Below, in pieces: positions 14,907 to 23,688 of a DNA stretch of 43,073 nt (within the stretch, counting starts at the first letter, position 1; each line of letters opens with the position of its first letter). The translations under genes and the position numbers were made by a program. The stretch covers positions 1-43,073 of the forward strand of contig JAGXSZ010000017.1 of NCBI GenBank assembly GCA_018333515.1, given 5' to 3'. The stretch is from Actinomycetota bacterium (GTDB lineage: Bacteria; Actinomycetota; Aquicultoria; Aquicultorales; Aquicultoraceae). The notes beneath the pieces are model-generated. The model had not been told where the DNA came from and did not search any database. It worked only from the letters and a program-made list of their open reading frames with translations.

Positions 14907-16616
14907 ATGCTTACCATCGAACAAGTTCTAAAAGCCGCATCCTTTCAAAACGCGGAGCTTCTGACCCGCTTCGACCCCGATGCGCCCGCCGTCGATTCGG
15001 TTACGGTGGGGGAGGTGCCCGATATCGCCAACTGGTTGACCGGCGGCGAGATGGTGTTGACCACGCTTTTTTCGGCGCGGGAGGCCGGTATCGATAAATT
15101 CGATATCGTCGAGAGCATCATCGAGGGTCCTGCCGGGGCGCTCGTCGTCAAGCTCGGCAGGTTCGTCGATGCGTTGCCGCCGGAGATAATCGAGCTGGCC
15201 AACGAGCGGAAGTTCCCCATCATCTCATTGTCGTCGGAGGTTCGCTGGACTAACGTTATCAAAGATGTCTCACGCCTATTGGGCCAGGAGGAACTTGCGA
15301 AGCTGACCTGGCTCGAGACGATACGTCGGCAGTTTGGGCGGATAAACGCGGGCGACGGCGGGTTGCTCTCGGTCGCGAAGACGCTCGCCGGCTTGACCGG
15401 GCATGCCGTCGTTATCGAAGACCTGTTTGGCGGTGTTTTCGCAGAGAGTCCGGTCTCTGGGGAATTGCCCGCGGGACACACAAATACGCCGGTATTTTTG
15501 CAGCTCGGCAAAGACTCGGGTCGCTTCCATATCGAGCAGAACATCTCGGCCGGCTCGTTTCTTTATTATGAGATAGCCGGGCGCAAAGCGGGGGGTGTTC
15601 GCAAACTCGTATTCGAACTCGACGACGGGCACGACCGCTGCGGCTATCTCGTCGTCATCATAGACGAAGACGACGGGGCGCCGGCCGCCGTCGAGATGCG
15701 CTTGCTCGCCATCGACAAGGCGGTCGAGGCCGCCAACATCGAACTCTCGAGGATGAGGGCTTCGCTCGACGCCGAGATGCGCTTGATGGGTAACCTCTTC
15801 TCGATGCTGACGAGCGGTAATCTCACGCATGAGCAGGCGGTGAGCAGGGCTTCGTTTTTGCGGATAGACCTAACGCATGGCTTTATCGTCTGTGTGGTCG
15901 ACTTGGTCCACGCTGCGCACGATTCGGCCGACGAAGGGACTCAGCGCAGCATCGAGCGGATAAGCGAGCGCGCCGTCAGTATCGTAAAACGAATCGTCGA
16001 CGTCGATTTCCCGGGTTCGCTCGTCGCGCTCGACAGCAAGAGGGTCCATCTCTTGCTGATACCGGTGAGCGGGCAGGAGGCCCGCGCTCGCGCGAAGTTG
16101 GTCGGCGCGACGGTCGGTAAAGCGGCGCAGGCGTTGCGGGACTCTCTGCCGATGGTGACATTTAAAATCGGAGCGAGCGCCTATCACGATAACGCCGCCG
16201 AAATCCATGTCGCGCACGCCGAGGCCGTCACCGCCGCGCTTATCGCCTCGGCAACGGCGCGGGCCGACGGCATCGGCAATTTCAGCGAACTCGGCCTCTA
16301 TAAACTACTTCTTCACCTCAGCAGCTCGCACCCGGAGGAGGCGCGCAAGTTTTATCTCGATACGCTCGGGCCGGTCGAGGAGTATGACCGTAAGCGCGAG
16401 GGCGGTCTCCTCGGCACGCTCGAGGCCTTCTTCGACGCGCGCGAAAACATCAACGAGACAGCCGCGCAGCTCTTTACCCATCGCCACACGATACGTTACC
16501 GGCTGCAGAGGATTGCCGAGTTGTCCGGCCACGACCCGTTCGACCCCGACAGCCGCGAAATCCTGCGCGTGGCGGTCAAAATGCGACGGCTTTTCTTAAA
16601 CCGTCATTTTGGTTAG
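14907..16616 (+). CDS. PucR family transcriptional regulator
   Basis: Encodes 569 residues from the ATG at 14907, preceded by GAGG at 7 nt; an ATG five codons upstream lacks a ribosome site. The N-terminal 120 residues are a PucR domain (MLTIEQVLKAASFQNAELL, then NWLTGGEMVLTTLFSAREAG and FPIISLS). The centre (about 290-440) resembles the CdaR/GGDEF-like linker domain. The C-terminus is the PucR-type helix-turn-helix (ENINETAAQLFTHRHTIRYR, then LQRIAELSGHDPFDP). Relatives control purine breakdown or other nitrogen and carbon sources in Gram-positive bacteria. The neighbours suggest nitrogen metabolism, but no purine genes are in view and the target is unknown. A 7-bp stem (AGAATGG/CCATTCT) follows the stop. 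Confidence 0.85.
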   Translation: MLTIEQVLKAASFQNAELLTRFDPDAPAVDSVTVGEVPDIANWLTGGEMVLTTLFSAREAGIDKFDIVESIIEGPAGALVVKLGRFVDALPPEIIELANERKFPIISLSSEVRWTNVIKDVSRLLGQEELAKLTWLETIRRQFGRINAGDGGLLSVAKTLAGLTGHAVVIEDLFGGVFAESPVSGELPAGHTNTPVFLQLGKDSGRFHIEQNISAGSFLYYEIAGRKAGGVRKLVFELDDGHDRCGYLVVIIDEDDGAPAAVEMRLLAIDKAVEAANIELSRMRASLDAEMRLMGNLFSMLTSGNLTHEQAVSRASFLRIDLTHGFIVCVVDLVHAAHDSADEGTQRSIERISERAVSIVKRIVDVDFPGSLVALDSKRVHLLLIPVSGQEARARAKLVGATVGKAAQALRDSLPMVTFKIGASAYHDNAAEIHVAHAEAVTAALIASATARADGIGNFSELGLYKLLLHLSSSHPEEARKFYLDTLGPVEEYDRKREGGLLGTLEAFFDARENINETAAQLFTHRHTIRYRLQRIAELSGHDPFDPDSREILRVAVKMRRLFLNRHFG

Positions 16617-16700
16617 AATGGTGACTTAGTGACTTTCCATTCTTGAGAATGTCGCCGATTTTTAAGGCCGGGTCTTTTCTCAGGACTATAGAGGTATAGA

Positions 16701-17756
16701 GTGTCGCAGAGCAAGTCAATGCCGGAGGAAGCAGTAGAGCACAGAGTCCTACATTTCGATTCGATGCGGTCTATCGCCATACTTATAATACTTATATACC
16801 ACCTACCCGGATACAGCCTTAATTTCTATGATTTAAACACAATCGGCATCGGTATCGACCTCTCTGTCTTCAGGGAATTTAGCAAGTATTTCGGGCTCGG
16901 TCTTTTCATCTTTATTTCGGGGTATTTGTCCAACCTCAAGGGAAGGGGTTTTGCCGATACGGACGCGGTTAAAGAGTATATATTGCGGAAGGCCGTTAAG
17001 ATATTTCCATTGTATTATCTCGCGCTCGTCCTATTTTATTACTTTTATGATGTCAAAGAGCCCATAAGGATAACCACGCATATCCTGGGGCTCCAACTTA
17101 TTTTTGCGTCGCAATTCGTCAAGCCTACTCCTACGTTATGGTTTATCGGCTTAATCGTAATCTATTATGCGATATACGTATTTATCAAGGCAGATAAAAT
17201 CGGCGACCTTACTAAGGTGCTCGCACTGGCGTTATTTCCCCTTATCGTAGTCGCTGTTCACGAGATGTTCGGTGTGATGGATTTAAGAATAGTCCTTTAT
17301 TACGGGGTATTCCTGTTGGGCCTATACAGCGGGAACCACGATATATTAAAAACGGTAAGTTGGCCTCAGTTGGTTGTCGCGGTGTTGAGTTTTACGGCGT
17401 TCATAGTGATTCGCGATGACTATACGTTTGCGCTCGCCCCGTTTTCGTCGCTAAGCTCGTTCCTGACCGTCAACGCGCTCATGGTTCTTTTCATAGGGGT
17501 CACCTATAAAGGCTGTCTTTTCATTCCAGACAAGACTGAACTCAAGAGAATAGTCGAAATAGTCTCGTATTCTTCATTTTGCATGTTTTTGTTCCACCGT
17601 CCCGTATGGTCGTGGATGCACGACACTCTGGGAAAAATGCGGATAGACAACGAAGTTATGGTGGCGATTATTCTTGCAACTATCGGCATACCCGCGATTG
17701 TTGCGTTTTCGTACTCGATTCAACATCTCTACGATAGAATCGTTTCCGCGCAGTAA
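16701..17756 (+). CDS. Membrane-bound acyltransferase (acyltransferase 3 family)
   Basis: Encodes 351 residues from GTG, with GAGG 10 nt upstream. About ten hydrophobic segments span the length. The family signature is at the N-terminus: residues of about 18-34, HFDSMRSIAILIILIYHLPG, where the Arg and the His of the first membrane helix are the conserved catalytic pair region. Later segments include GLGLFIFISGYLSNLKG and YSSFCMFLFHRPVWSWM. Such enzymes O-acylate surface polysaccharides or lipids. The gene stands alone and is lower in GC than its neighbours. The substrate cannot be inferred. Confidence 0.82.
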   Translation: MSQSKSMPEEAVEHRVLHFDSMRSIAILIILIYHLPGYSLNFYDLNTIGIGIDLSVFREFSKYFGLGLFIFISGYLSNLKGRGFADTDAVKEYILRKAVKIFPLYYLALVLFYYFYDVKEPIRITTHILGLQLIFASQFVKPTPTLWFIGLIVIYYAIYVFIKADKIGDLTKVLALALFPLIVVAVHEMFGVMDLRIVLYYGVFLLGLYSGNHDILKTVSWPQLVVAVLSFTAFIVIRDDYTFALAPFSSLSSFLTVNALMVLFIGVTYKGCLFIPDKTELKRIVEIVSYSSFCMFLFHRPVWSWMHDTLGKMRIDNEVMVAIILATIGIPAIVAFSYSIQHLYDRIVSAQ

Positions 17757-17824
17757 CGACTCTTTCGGGGACTTCCCCCGCGTGATGATATATCAGACCC
17801 GCGAGGTCTTTCCGCTCGCATAGA

Positions 17825-19138
17825 CTAGCCCGCGTCCGCCGGCGGCGTCTCGGGTGTGATTAGACACGCGCCGACTCCATGGCCTTCCACCGCGACGACT
17901 TCGAAGCGCACATGGTCGTAGGCGACTACGTCGCCCACCGTCGGGGGACGATCGAGAAGCATCAGTACGAGGCCGCTGACCGTATCGACCTCTTCGTGCT
18001 CTAACGTCACGCCAAGCGCTTCACCCGCCTCGTCGAGACGGACCGTGCCGGTGACGCGCAGTCGTCCTTGCGTATCGCGGCTGATGGCAGGTGGGTGCGT
18101 GACGCCCTCTTCGATATCGCCCACCACTTCCTCGAAGAGGTCCTCGAGGGTGATGATGCCGGCGGTTCCGCCATGCTCATCCATTACGATTGCCATCTGT
18201 ACGTGCTCCCGGCGCATGGTCTTTAGTACCGTGTCCAGTTCGGCCGTCTCCGGCACATAGGGTGCCTGACGGAGGCCGTTTTCTTTGAGCGTCTTGCCGG
18301 CGAGCGCTAAACCCAGGATGTCCTTGATATGGATTACGCCGACGATATGGTCGAGGTCGTCCCGATAGACCGGATACCGCGTGTGACGGGAATCGCGGAT
18401 GATAGCGGCGATCCGCTCGGTCGAGGCGTCAAGGGCAAGCCCTTTCACACGGACGCGCGGAACCATAATCTCGCCGGCTGTCAACTCGCCGAACTCGAAG
18501 AGTTCACGGAGGACTTTACCGGCTTCGGCCCGGAGTAAACCTCCCGCCTCGCTTTCGCGCACCAGGTATTCCAGTTCTTCGGGGGTATGGTAGTGACCGG
18601 CGGAGAACTCCCGCCGAATACCCATCAGCCGCAAGATGCCGTTGCCGACGGCGTTCAAGCCGACGACGAGCGGGTAGAGCAGGAATTGAATCCAGCGGAT
18701 GGGCGGCGTAATCCACAACGCTGTGCGCTCGGCCGAGAGGAGCGCGAGTGATTTCGGCACCATCTCACCTAAGACGATATGAAAGTAGGTGAGGATAGTA
18801 ATGGACAGGACACTGGCGAGCGCGTGGGCCGCAATCCAACGCGATACCCCGAGCGATTCCAGCGCGTTCGCCAACCATTGCGCGAGAACGTGCTCCCCAT
18901 ACATACCGAGTCCGAGGCTGGCGACCGTAATACCGAGTTGTGCGGTGGCGATAAAGCGGTCCTGACGACGCGGATCATTGATAATCTGCCGCACGAGACG
19001 GGCCACTCTGTGCCCTTGGGTCGCCAGACGCTCGATTCTTGCCCGCGGTACGCCCACTATGGCGAATTCCGCCGCCACAAACACTCCGTTGAGCAGGATA
19101 AGGATGAGGATGATCAAAATGGGGAGCAGGCTATCCAC
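17825..19138 (-). CDS. CNNM/CBS-domain membrane protein (HlyC/CorC family), second of a tandem pair
   Basis: Encodes 437 residues from the GTG at 19136-19138, which follows GAGGAGG by six bases and overlaps the end of the upstream paralogue; a frame extension to 19162 is less likely. It has a CNNM (DUF21) membrane domain with about three or four helices (LLPILIILILILLNGVFVAA, IVGVPRARIERLA), a CBS pair (around VHIKDILGLAL and MAIVMDEHGGTAGIITLEDL) and a C-terminal CorC_HlyC FAD-PCMH-like domain. The family is linked to magnesium or cobalt efflux and older haemolysin annotations. The next gene upstream is a diverged copy, so the two may form a hetero-oligomer. Confidence 0.85.
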   Translation of the reverse strand: MDSLLPILIILILILLNGVFVAAEFAIVGVPRARIERLATQGHRVARLVRQIINDPRRQDRFIATAQLGITVASLGLGMYGEHVLAQWLANALESLGVSRWIAAHALASVLSITILTYFHIVLGEMVPKSLALLSAERTALWITPPIRWIQFLLYPLVVGLNAVGNGILRLMGIRREFSAGHYHTPEELEYLVRESEAGGLLRAEAGKVLRELFEFGELTAGEIMVPRVRVKGLALDASTERIAAIIRDSRHTRYPVYRDDLDHIVGVIHIKDILGLALAGKTLKENGLRQAPYVPETAELDTVLKTMRREHVQMAIVMDEHGGTAGIITLEDLFEEVVGDIEEGVTHPPAISRDTQGRLRVTGTVRLDEAGEALGVTLEHEEVDTVSGLVLMLLDRPPTVGDVVAYDHVRFEVVAVEGHGVGACLITPETPPADAG

Positions 19139-20453
19139 GGAAATCCTCCTCTTCAACGGCAATAATCGGTGTCGCGATCAACGACGCCACCGCGTGGTGC
19201 GCCATGCGTTCCACTTCGACCGCCACACCGTCAATCGTAACACGCTCGCCCGCGGCCGGGACCCGCCCCAGTAACTCCGTGATATGGCCGCCGACCGTAT
19301 CGGCCTCTCCCTCCCATTGGATACCGACCCAGGGTTCGACATCATCGAGGTGCATTAGGCCAGGCAAGCGCACGCGTCCATCCGCCAGACGCTCAGGTTG
19401 GGGTTGCTCCCCTTTGAATTCATCACCGACCTCACCGAACACCTCGGTGAGGACATCCTCTAACGTCACAAGGCCTTCGACTCCGCCATACTCATCGATT
19501 ACCATTGCTTGGTGGCTGCGCCCGTCACGCAACAGGGTGAGCAACTGGTATGCGGTAACATTCTCAGGGACGTATAGCACCGGACGCACGACCTGTTCGA
19601 TGGAGGTTACCGTGCCGTGCGTCAGATAGTGTAAGACCAGGTCCTTTGTGTGAAGCATGCCGACGATATTATCTACCGATTCGCGATAGACCGGCAGACG
19701 CGTATACGGGCCGCTTGCGACCTGGTCGAGCACTTCCGCAACGGGCGTCTCGATATCGATGGTCGCCACATACCGGCGCGGGACCATCAGTTGGCGGGCG
19801 GGGCGCGTGCTCAGCTGAATCGCCTCATGGAGACGGCGTTGTTCATCCGGCGCCAACAAGCCGCCATCCCGACTCTCCACGATGAGCATGTCGATCTCTT
19901 CCGGCGAGTGAATATGTCGATGACTGCCAAGCGGCACGCGGAGCAGTTTGAGAATCGCAATGCCGCTGCCGTTAAGGATTGCGATGAACCAGGATAGGAC
20001 GATTTGCGACCAGCGCATAGGTTCAATGGTGTAGAGCGCTGTTTGTGTAGGGTATTGCAGCGCCAGCGATTTGGGGACGAGTTCACCGAGAATCACCTGG
20101 AATACGGTGAGTCCTACTAAGACCGTTATCGCCGATGTCGATTGTGCGGCAATCGTTTGCATGTCGCCCCAACGCTCGAACAACGGCGTAAGCTCAGCGG
20201 CGAGGGTAGCCTGGCCGTACGCGCCGAGCACCAGGCTGGAAAAGGTGATGCCGATTTGACATGTCGCGACATAGCGGTCGAGTTTGCGCGCGTCTTCCAG
20301 CGAGGGCAAGAGGCGCCGGGCCAAAGAGTTTCCCTCGTCGGCTAATTTGCGGATGCGGCTCCGGCGCACACTGACTGCGGCAAACTCCGCGGCGACGTAG
20401 AGAGCGTTTACAGCGACGAGAATGATAACGATCAGCCAGGGTACCAAGCTCAT
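19131..20453 (-). CDS. CNNM/CBS-domain membrane protein (HlyC/CorC family), first of a tandem pair
   Basis: Encodes 440 residues. Same architecture as the following gene: N-terminal CNNM membrane domain (LVPWLIVIILVAVNALYVAA, then VSVRRSRIRKLADEGN), CBS pair (GMLHTKDLVLHYL and HQAMVIDEYGGVEGLVTLED) and C-terminal CorC_HlyC domain (LMHLDDVEPWVGIQWEGEAD). The stop overlaps the start region of its paralogue by eight bases and carries its ribosome site, so the pair is translationally coupled. Likely role is divalent metal homeostasis at the membrane. A 6-bp inverted repeat TGAACG/CGTTCA (20466-20483) lies just upstream of the start. Confidence 0.85.
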   Translation of the reverse strand: MSLVPWLIVIILVAVNALYVAAEFAAVSVRRSRIRKLADEGNSLARRLLPSLEDARKLDRYVATCQIGITFSSLVLGAYGQATLAAELTPLFERWGDMQTIAAQSTSAITVLVGLTVFQVILGELVPKSLALQYPTQTALYTIEPMRWSQIVLSWFIAILNGSGIAILKLLRVPLGSHRHIHSPEEIDMLIVESRDGGLLAPDEQRRLHEAIQLSTRPARQLMVPRRYVATIDIETPVAEVLDQVASGPYTRLPVYRESVDNIVGMLHTKDLVLHYLTHGTVTSIEQVVRPVLYVPENVTAYQLLTLLRDGRSHQAMVIDEYGGVEGLVTLEDVLTEVFGEVGDEFKGEQPQPERLADGRVRLPGLMHLDDVEPWVGIQWEGEADTVGGHITELLGRVPAAGERVTIDGVAVEVERMAHHAVASLIATPIIAVEEEDFRG

Positions 20454-20465
20454 CGCGACAACCCT

Positions 20466-20483
20466 TGAACGGTCAGGCGTTCA
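20466..20483. promoter_or_regulatory. Inverted repeat upstream of the CNNM pair
   Basis: TGAACG-GTCAGG-CGTTCA, 6-bp arms, centred about 20 bp before the first CNNM gene. It could be an operator or a small leader hairpin. Confidence 0.3.
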
Positions 20484-20723
20484 TGAGGAGGGTCGTCGCT
20501 AGTCGAATATTCAGTGCCGTTATCTTGTGAACGGGTTCGTGTTATTTGTGTTTTGCACGTCGCAATCGTCATAGTATTTGTTGACACTGACCCAATCGAT
20601 AAGCCGGTTTAGCCATTACAAAACAACACTATACCCGAGCACGACAGACGCGTCAAATAAGGGGGGACGTTGTTACGGTGGTTACGTTAGCTAAAATATG
20701 CAGGTACACATAAGCACATATGG

Positions 20724-20752
20724 TTGACACTTATTTATCCCAAGGGTAGACT
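20724..20752 (+). promoter_or_regulatory. Promoter of the transposase remnant
   Basis: TTGACA (20724-20729), 17 bp, TAGACT (20747-20752). The predicted start of transcription coincides with the ATG at 20759, so the message would be leaderless. Confidence 0.5.
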
Positions 20753-20758
20753 TGTCTT

Positions 20759-21055
20759 ATGCCAAGGCTACCAAGGCTAGATATCCCCGGGTTGATCTAT
20801 CACGTAATATTCCGGGGGATAGAGCAAAAACAGTATTCAGAGGCGAGGCTGTTCTACAAGATATCGATCAGAAGGAAAAAGGGGCGCACCGGCACGGAGA
20901 CGGCCCGCTTGAAGAACTCCTCGATAAAGTGGCTATTTACCACAAGCTGAGCTTGCCTGAGCTTTATTCCGGCTCCAGAAGGAAAGTCGTCTCTATGACA
21001 TAATCAGGCTGGAAAAAGGTGAGGGCGGGCTATTTAAAGATTAAGATTAAATGCA
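20759..21055 (+). pseudogene. REP-associated (Y1_Tnp) transposase remnant
   Basis: The first 25 codons (PRLPRLDIPGLIYHVIFRGI) are the canonical N-terminus of a RAYT transposase. After about residue 26 the sequence diverges and the frame stops at 20950. In another frame, 20909-21003, a RAYT-style C-terminal piece appears (ELLDKVAIYHKLSLPELYSG). A third frame continues to a TAA at 21043-21045. The HUH and catalytic Tyr regions are gone. Large internal deletion plus frameshifts make it non-functional; it may persist as a non-autonomous element if a relative such as the transposase at 41597 can act on its ends. Confidence 0.7.
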
Positions 21056-21089
21056 TCTAAGGTATCCGTAACAGCCGTAACAACGTCCC

Positions 21090-22096
<1,007 letters not shown>

Positions 22097-22150
22097 GAGT
22101 AGGTGACGGAATAAGGGGCGTTTTTAATTTAGAGAGGAGGTCTTGCTGAT

Positions 22151-23602
22151 ATGAGCGCGACAGAAGAGCGGTTGAGCCCGAAGATAGAGCGGGCCAAGAA
22201 GATGATAGACGAGGTATTAAGCGCGTATCCCGAAAAGGCGCGCAAGTTCAGGGAGGAGCACGTAAAACCCAACGACCCGTCGGGTTCGTGCTCCAGCTGC
22301 CGGGTCAAGGCGAACGTAAAGTCGCGGCCTGGGGTCATGACCGTACGCGGCTGAGCCTTCGCGGGAGCGAAAGGTGTGGTCTGGGGTCCCGTGAAGGACC
22401 AGATCACCATTTCCCACGGCCCGGTCGGGTGTGGACAGTATAGCTGGTGGGCTAGGAGAAACTATTATAACGGACAGACGGGAATCGATACGTTCGGCAC
22501 GATGCATGTGACCACGGATTTTCAAGAGAAAGACATCGTCTACGGCGGGGATAAGGGTCTGGATGCCGCCATGCGCGAGTTAAAGGGATTGTTTCCGCTC
22601 GCAAACGGCATCGGCGTTCTCTCCGAGTGCCCGGTCGGCCTCATCGGCGACGACATCGAAGCGGTTGCTAAGCAGGTGGAGAAAGACCTCGAAATACCGG
22701 TCGTGCCGGTACGGTGCGAGGGTTTTCGCGGGGTGAGCCAGTCGCTCGGGCATCACATCGCAAACGACACTATCCGCGACCACATATTAGGTAAGGGCGG
22801 CGTCCTCGAAGAAGAAACGGCCTACGATGTCAATCTTATCGGCGACTACAACATCGGCGGCGACGGATGGTCCTCTCGAAAGATTCTCGAAGAGATGGGC
22901 CTGCGGGTCATTACCCAGTGGACCGGCGACGCGAGCGTCAACGAGATGAAAATCGCCTCGAGGGCGAAGTATAACCTTATCCACTGCTATCGTTCGATGA
23001 ACTATATCTGCAGGCACATGGAGGAAGAATACGGGGTACCGTGGCTGGAGTTCAACTTCTTCGGCCCGACCAAGACCTACGAGAGTATCCGCAAGATAGC
23101 GGCCCTGTTCGATGAGACGATCCAGGCGAACGCCGAGAAGGTCATCGAGAAATACACGCCGGTGATGGACGCGGTTATCGCCGAGTACAAGCCGAAAGTC
23201 GAGGGCAAGACGGTCATGCTCTATGTCGGCGGCCTTCGCCCGCGCCACACGGTCGGCGCCTACGAGGACCTCGGCATGGAGATAGTCGGGACCGGCTACG
23301 AGTTCGGCCACAGTGACGACTACAAGCGGACCTACCCGGTCATGCCGGAGGGCGCGGTCATCATGGATGACGCCACCTCGTATGAACTCGAGGAGTTTAC
23401 GTATCGCCTGCGGCCCGATATGATCGGCGCCGGCATCAAGGAGAAGTACAACTATCACAAGATGGGGGTTCCCTTCAGGCAGATGCACTCCTGGGATTAC
23501 TCGGGGCCCTACCACGGCTTCGACGGGTTCGCGGTCTTCGCCCGCGATATGGACATGACGGTAAACAGCCCCACTTGGGATTTGATTCGTAGGAAGAAGT
23601 AG
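22151..23602 (+). CDS. nifD: Nitrogenase molybdenum-iron protein alpha chain with an in-frame TGA at the P-cluster Cys62 position (candidate selenoprotein)
   Basis: One frame of 484 codons, starting at ATG 22151 behind GAGAGGAGG, encodes a complete NifD (483 residues) if codon 68 (TGA, 22352-22354) is read through. Before it: [12 protein letters not shown]; after it: [16 protein letters not shown]. NifD normally has Cys here (RGCAYAG), alpha-Cys62, a terminal P-cluster ligand. The other ligands are present at 94 (GPVGCGQYS, alpha-88) and 160 ([11 protein letters not shown], alpha-154), so the 26 and 66 residue spacings agree exactly; Cys279 (HCYRSMNYI) and His446 ([12 protein letters not shown]) would hold FeMo-co. 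Everything outside the codon looks functional. Read conventionally it would be a 67-residue peptide and a headless 408-residue frame from GTG 22376. Selenocysteine, a point nonsense mutation (TGC or TGT to TGA) and a consensus error are the options. Confidence 0.9.
22352..22354 (+). other. In-frame TGA in nifD, candidate selenocysteine codon
   Basis: The codon replaces the conserved P-cluster Cys (alpha-62 equivalent, residue 68 here) while the frame and protein similarity continue unbroken on both sides. TGA differs from either Cys codon by one base. TGA is used as a normal stop by nifH, brnA and the FAD oxidoreductase gene in the window. Confidence 0.6.
22355..22403 (+). promoter_or_regulatory. 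Possible SECIS-like hairpins immediately 3' of the nifD TGA
   Basis: Two foldable segments follow the TGA. First, GCCTTCGC (22355-22362), loop GGGA, GCGAAAGGT (22367-22375), pairing with one bulged A. Second, TCTGG-GG-TCC (22380-22389), loop CGTGAA, GGA-CCAGA (22396-22403), 8 bp with a 2-nt bulge; its loop begins 35 nt after the TGA and has G as second base, within the loose bacterial SECIS pattern. Both lie in conserved NifD coding sequence, so pairing may be incidental. Confidence 0.3.
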
Positions 23603-23688
23603 CTAGACGGATCGCACGCAACCGATAACCACATCGCTGACAGCTTCTAGCTGAAGGTCGATGGCTATTATTAAGGTAGGTGAGACAG

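Larger units (their letters stand above)
20664..21089. mobile_element. Decayed RAYT-type element with 23-bp inverted ends, upstream of nifH
   Basis: Ends are inverted copies: GGGACGTTGTTACGGTGGTTACG (20664-20686) and, read on the minus strand, the same 23 bases with two changes at 21067-21089. They enclose the remains of one REP-associated Y1 transposase gene and its promoter. The total is 426 bp. It occupies most of the gap between the CNNM genes and nifH; the right end is about 160 bp from the nifH start. Confidence 0.6.

Noticed and set aside
20752-21003. Independent 83-codon gene overlapping the transposase remnant
   Set aside because: Its C-terminal half is a displaced piece of the same transposase and its N-terminal half is an out-of-frame reading of the transposase start.
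21067-21089. GlnR-type operator upstream of nifH
   Set aside because: GTAAC occurs twice, but with 9-bp rather than 11-bp period, and the sequence is better explained as the end of the transposon remnant.
22151-22354. A separate 67-residue gene before nifD
   Set aside because: It is in the same frame as the following NifD part and matches the NifD N-terminus; together they give a NifD of normal length, so it is not an independent gene.
22352-22354. Whole-genome reassignment of TGA to an amino acid
   Set aside because: nifH, brnA and the FAD oxidoreductase end at TGA at the expected length, and no other gene in the window has an internal TGA.
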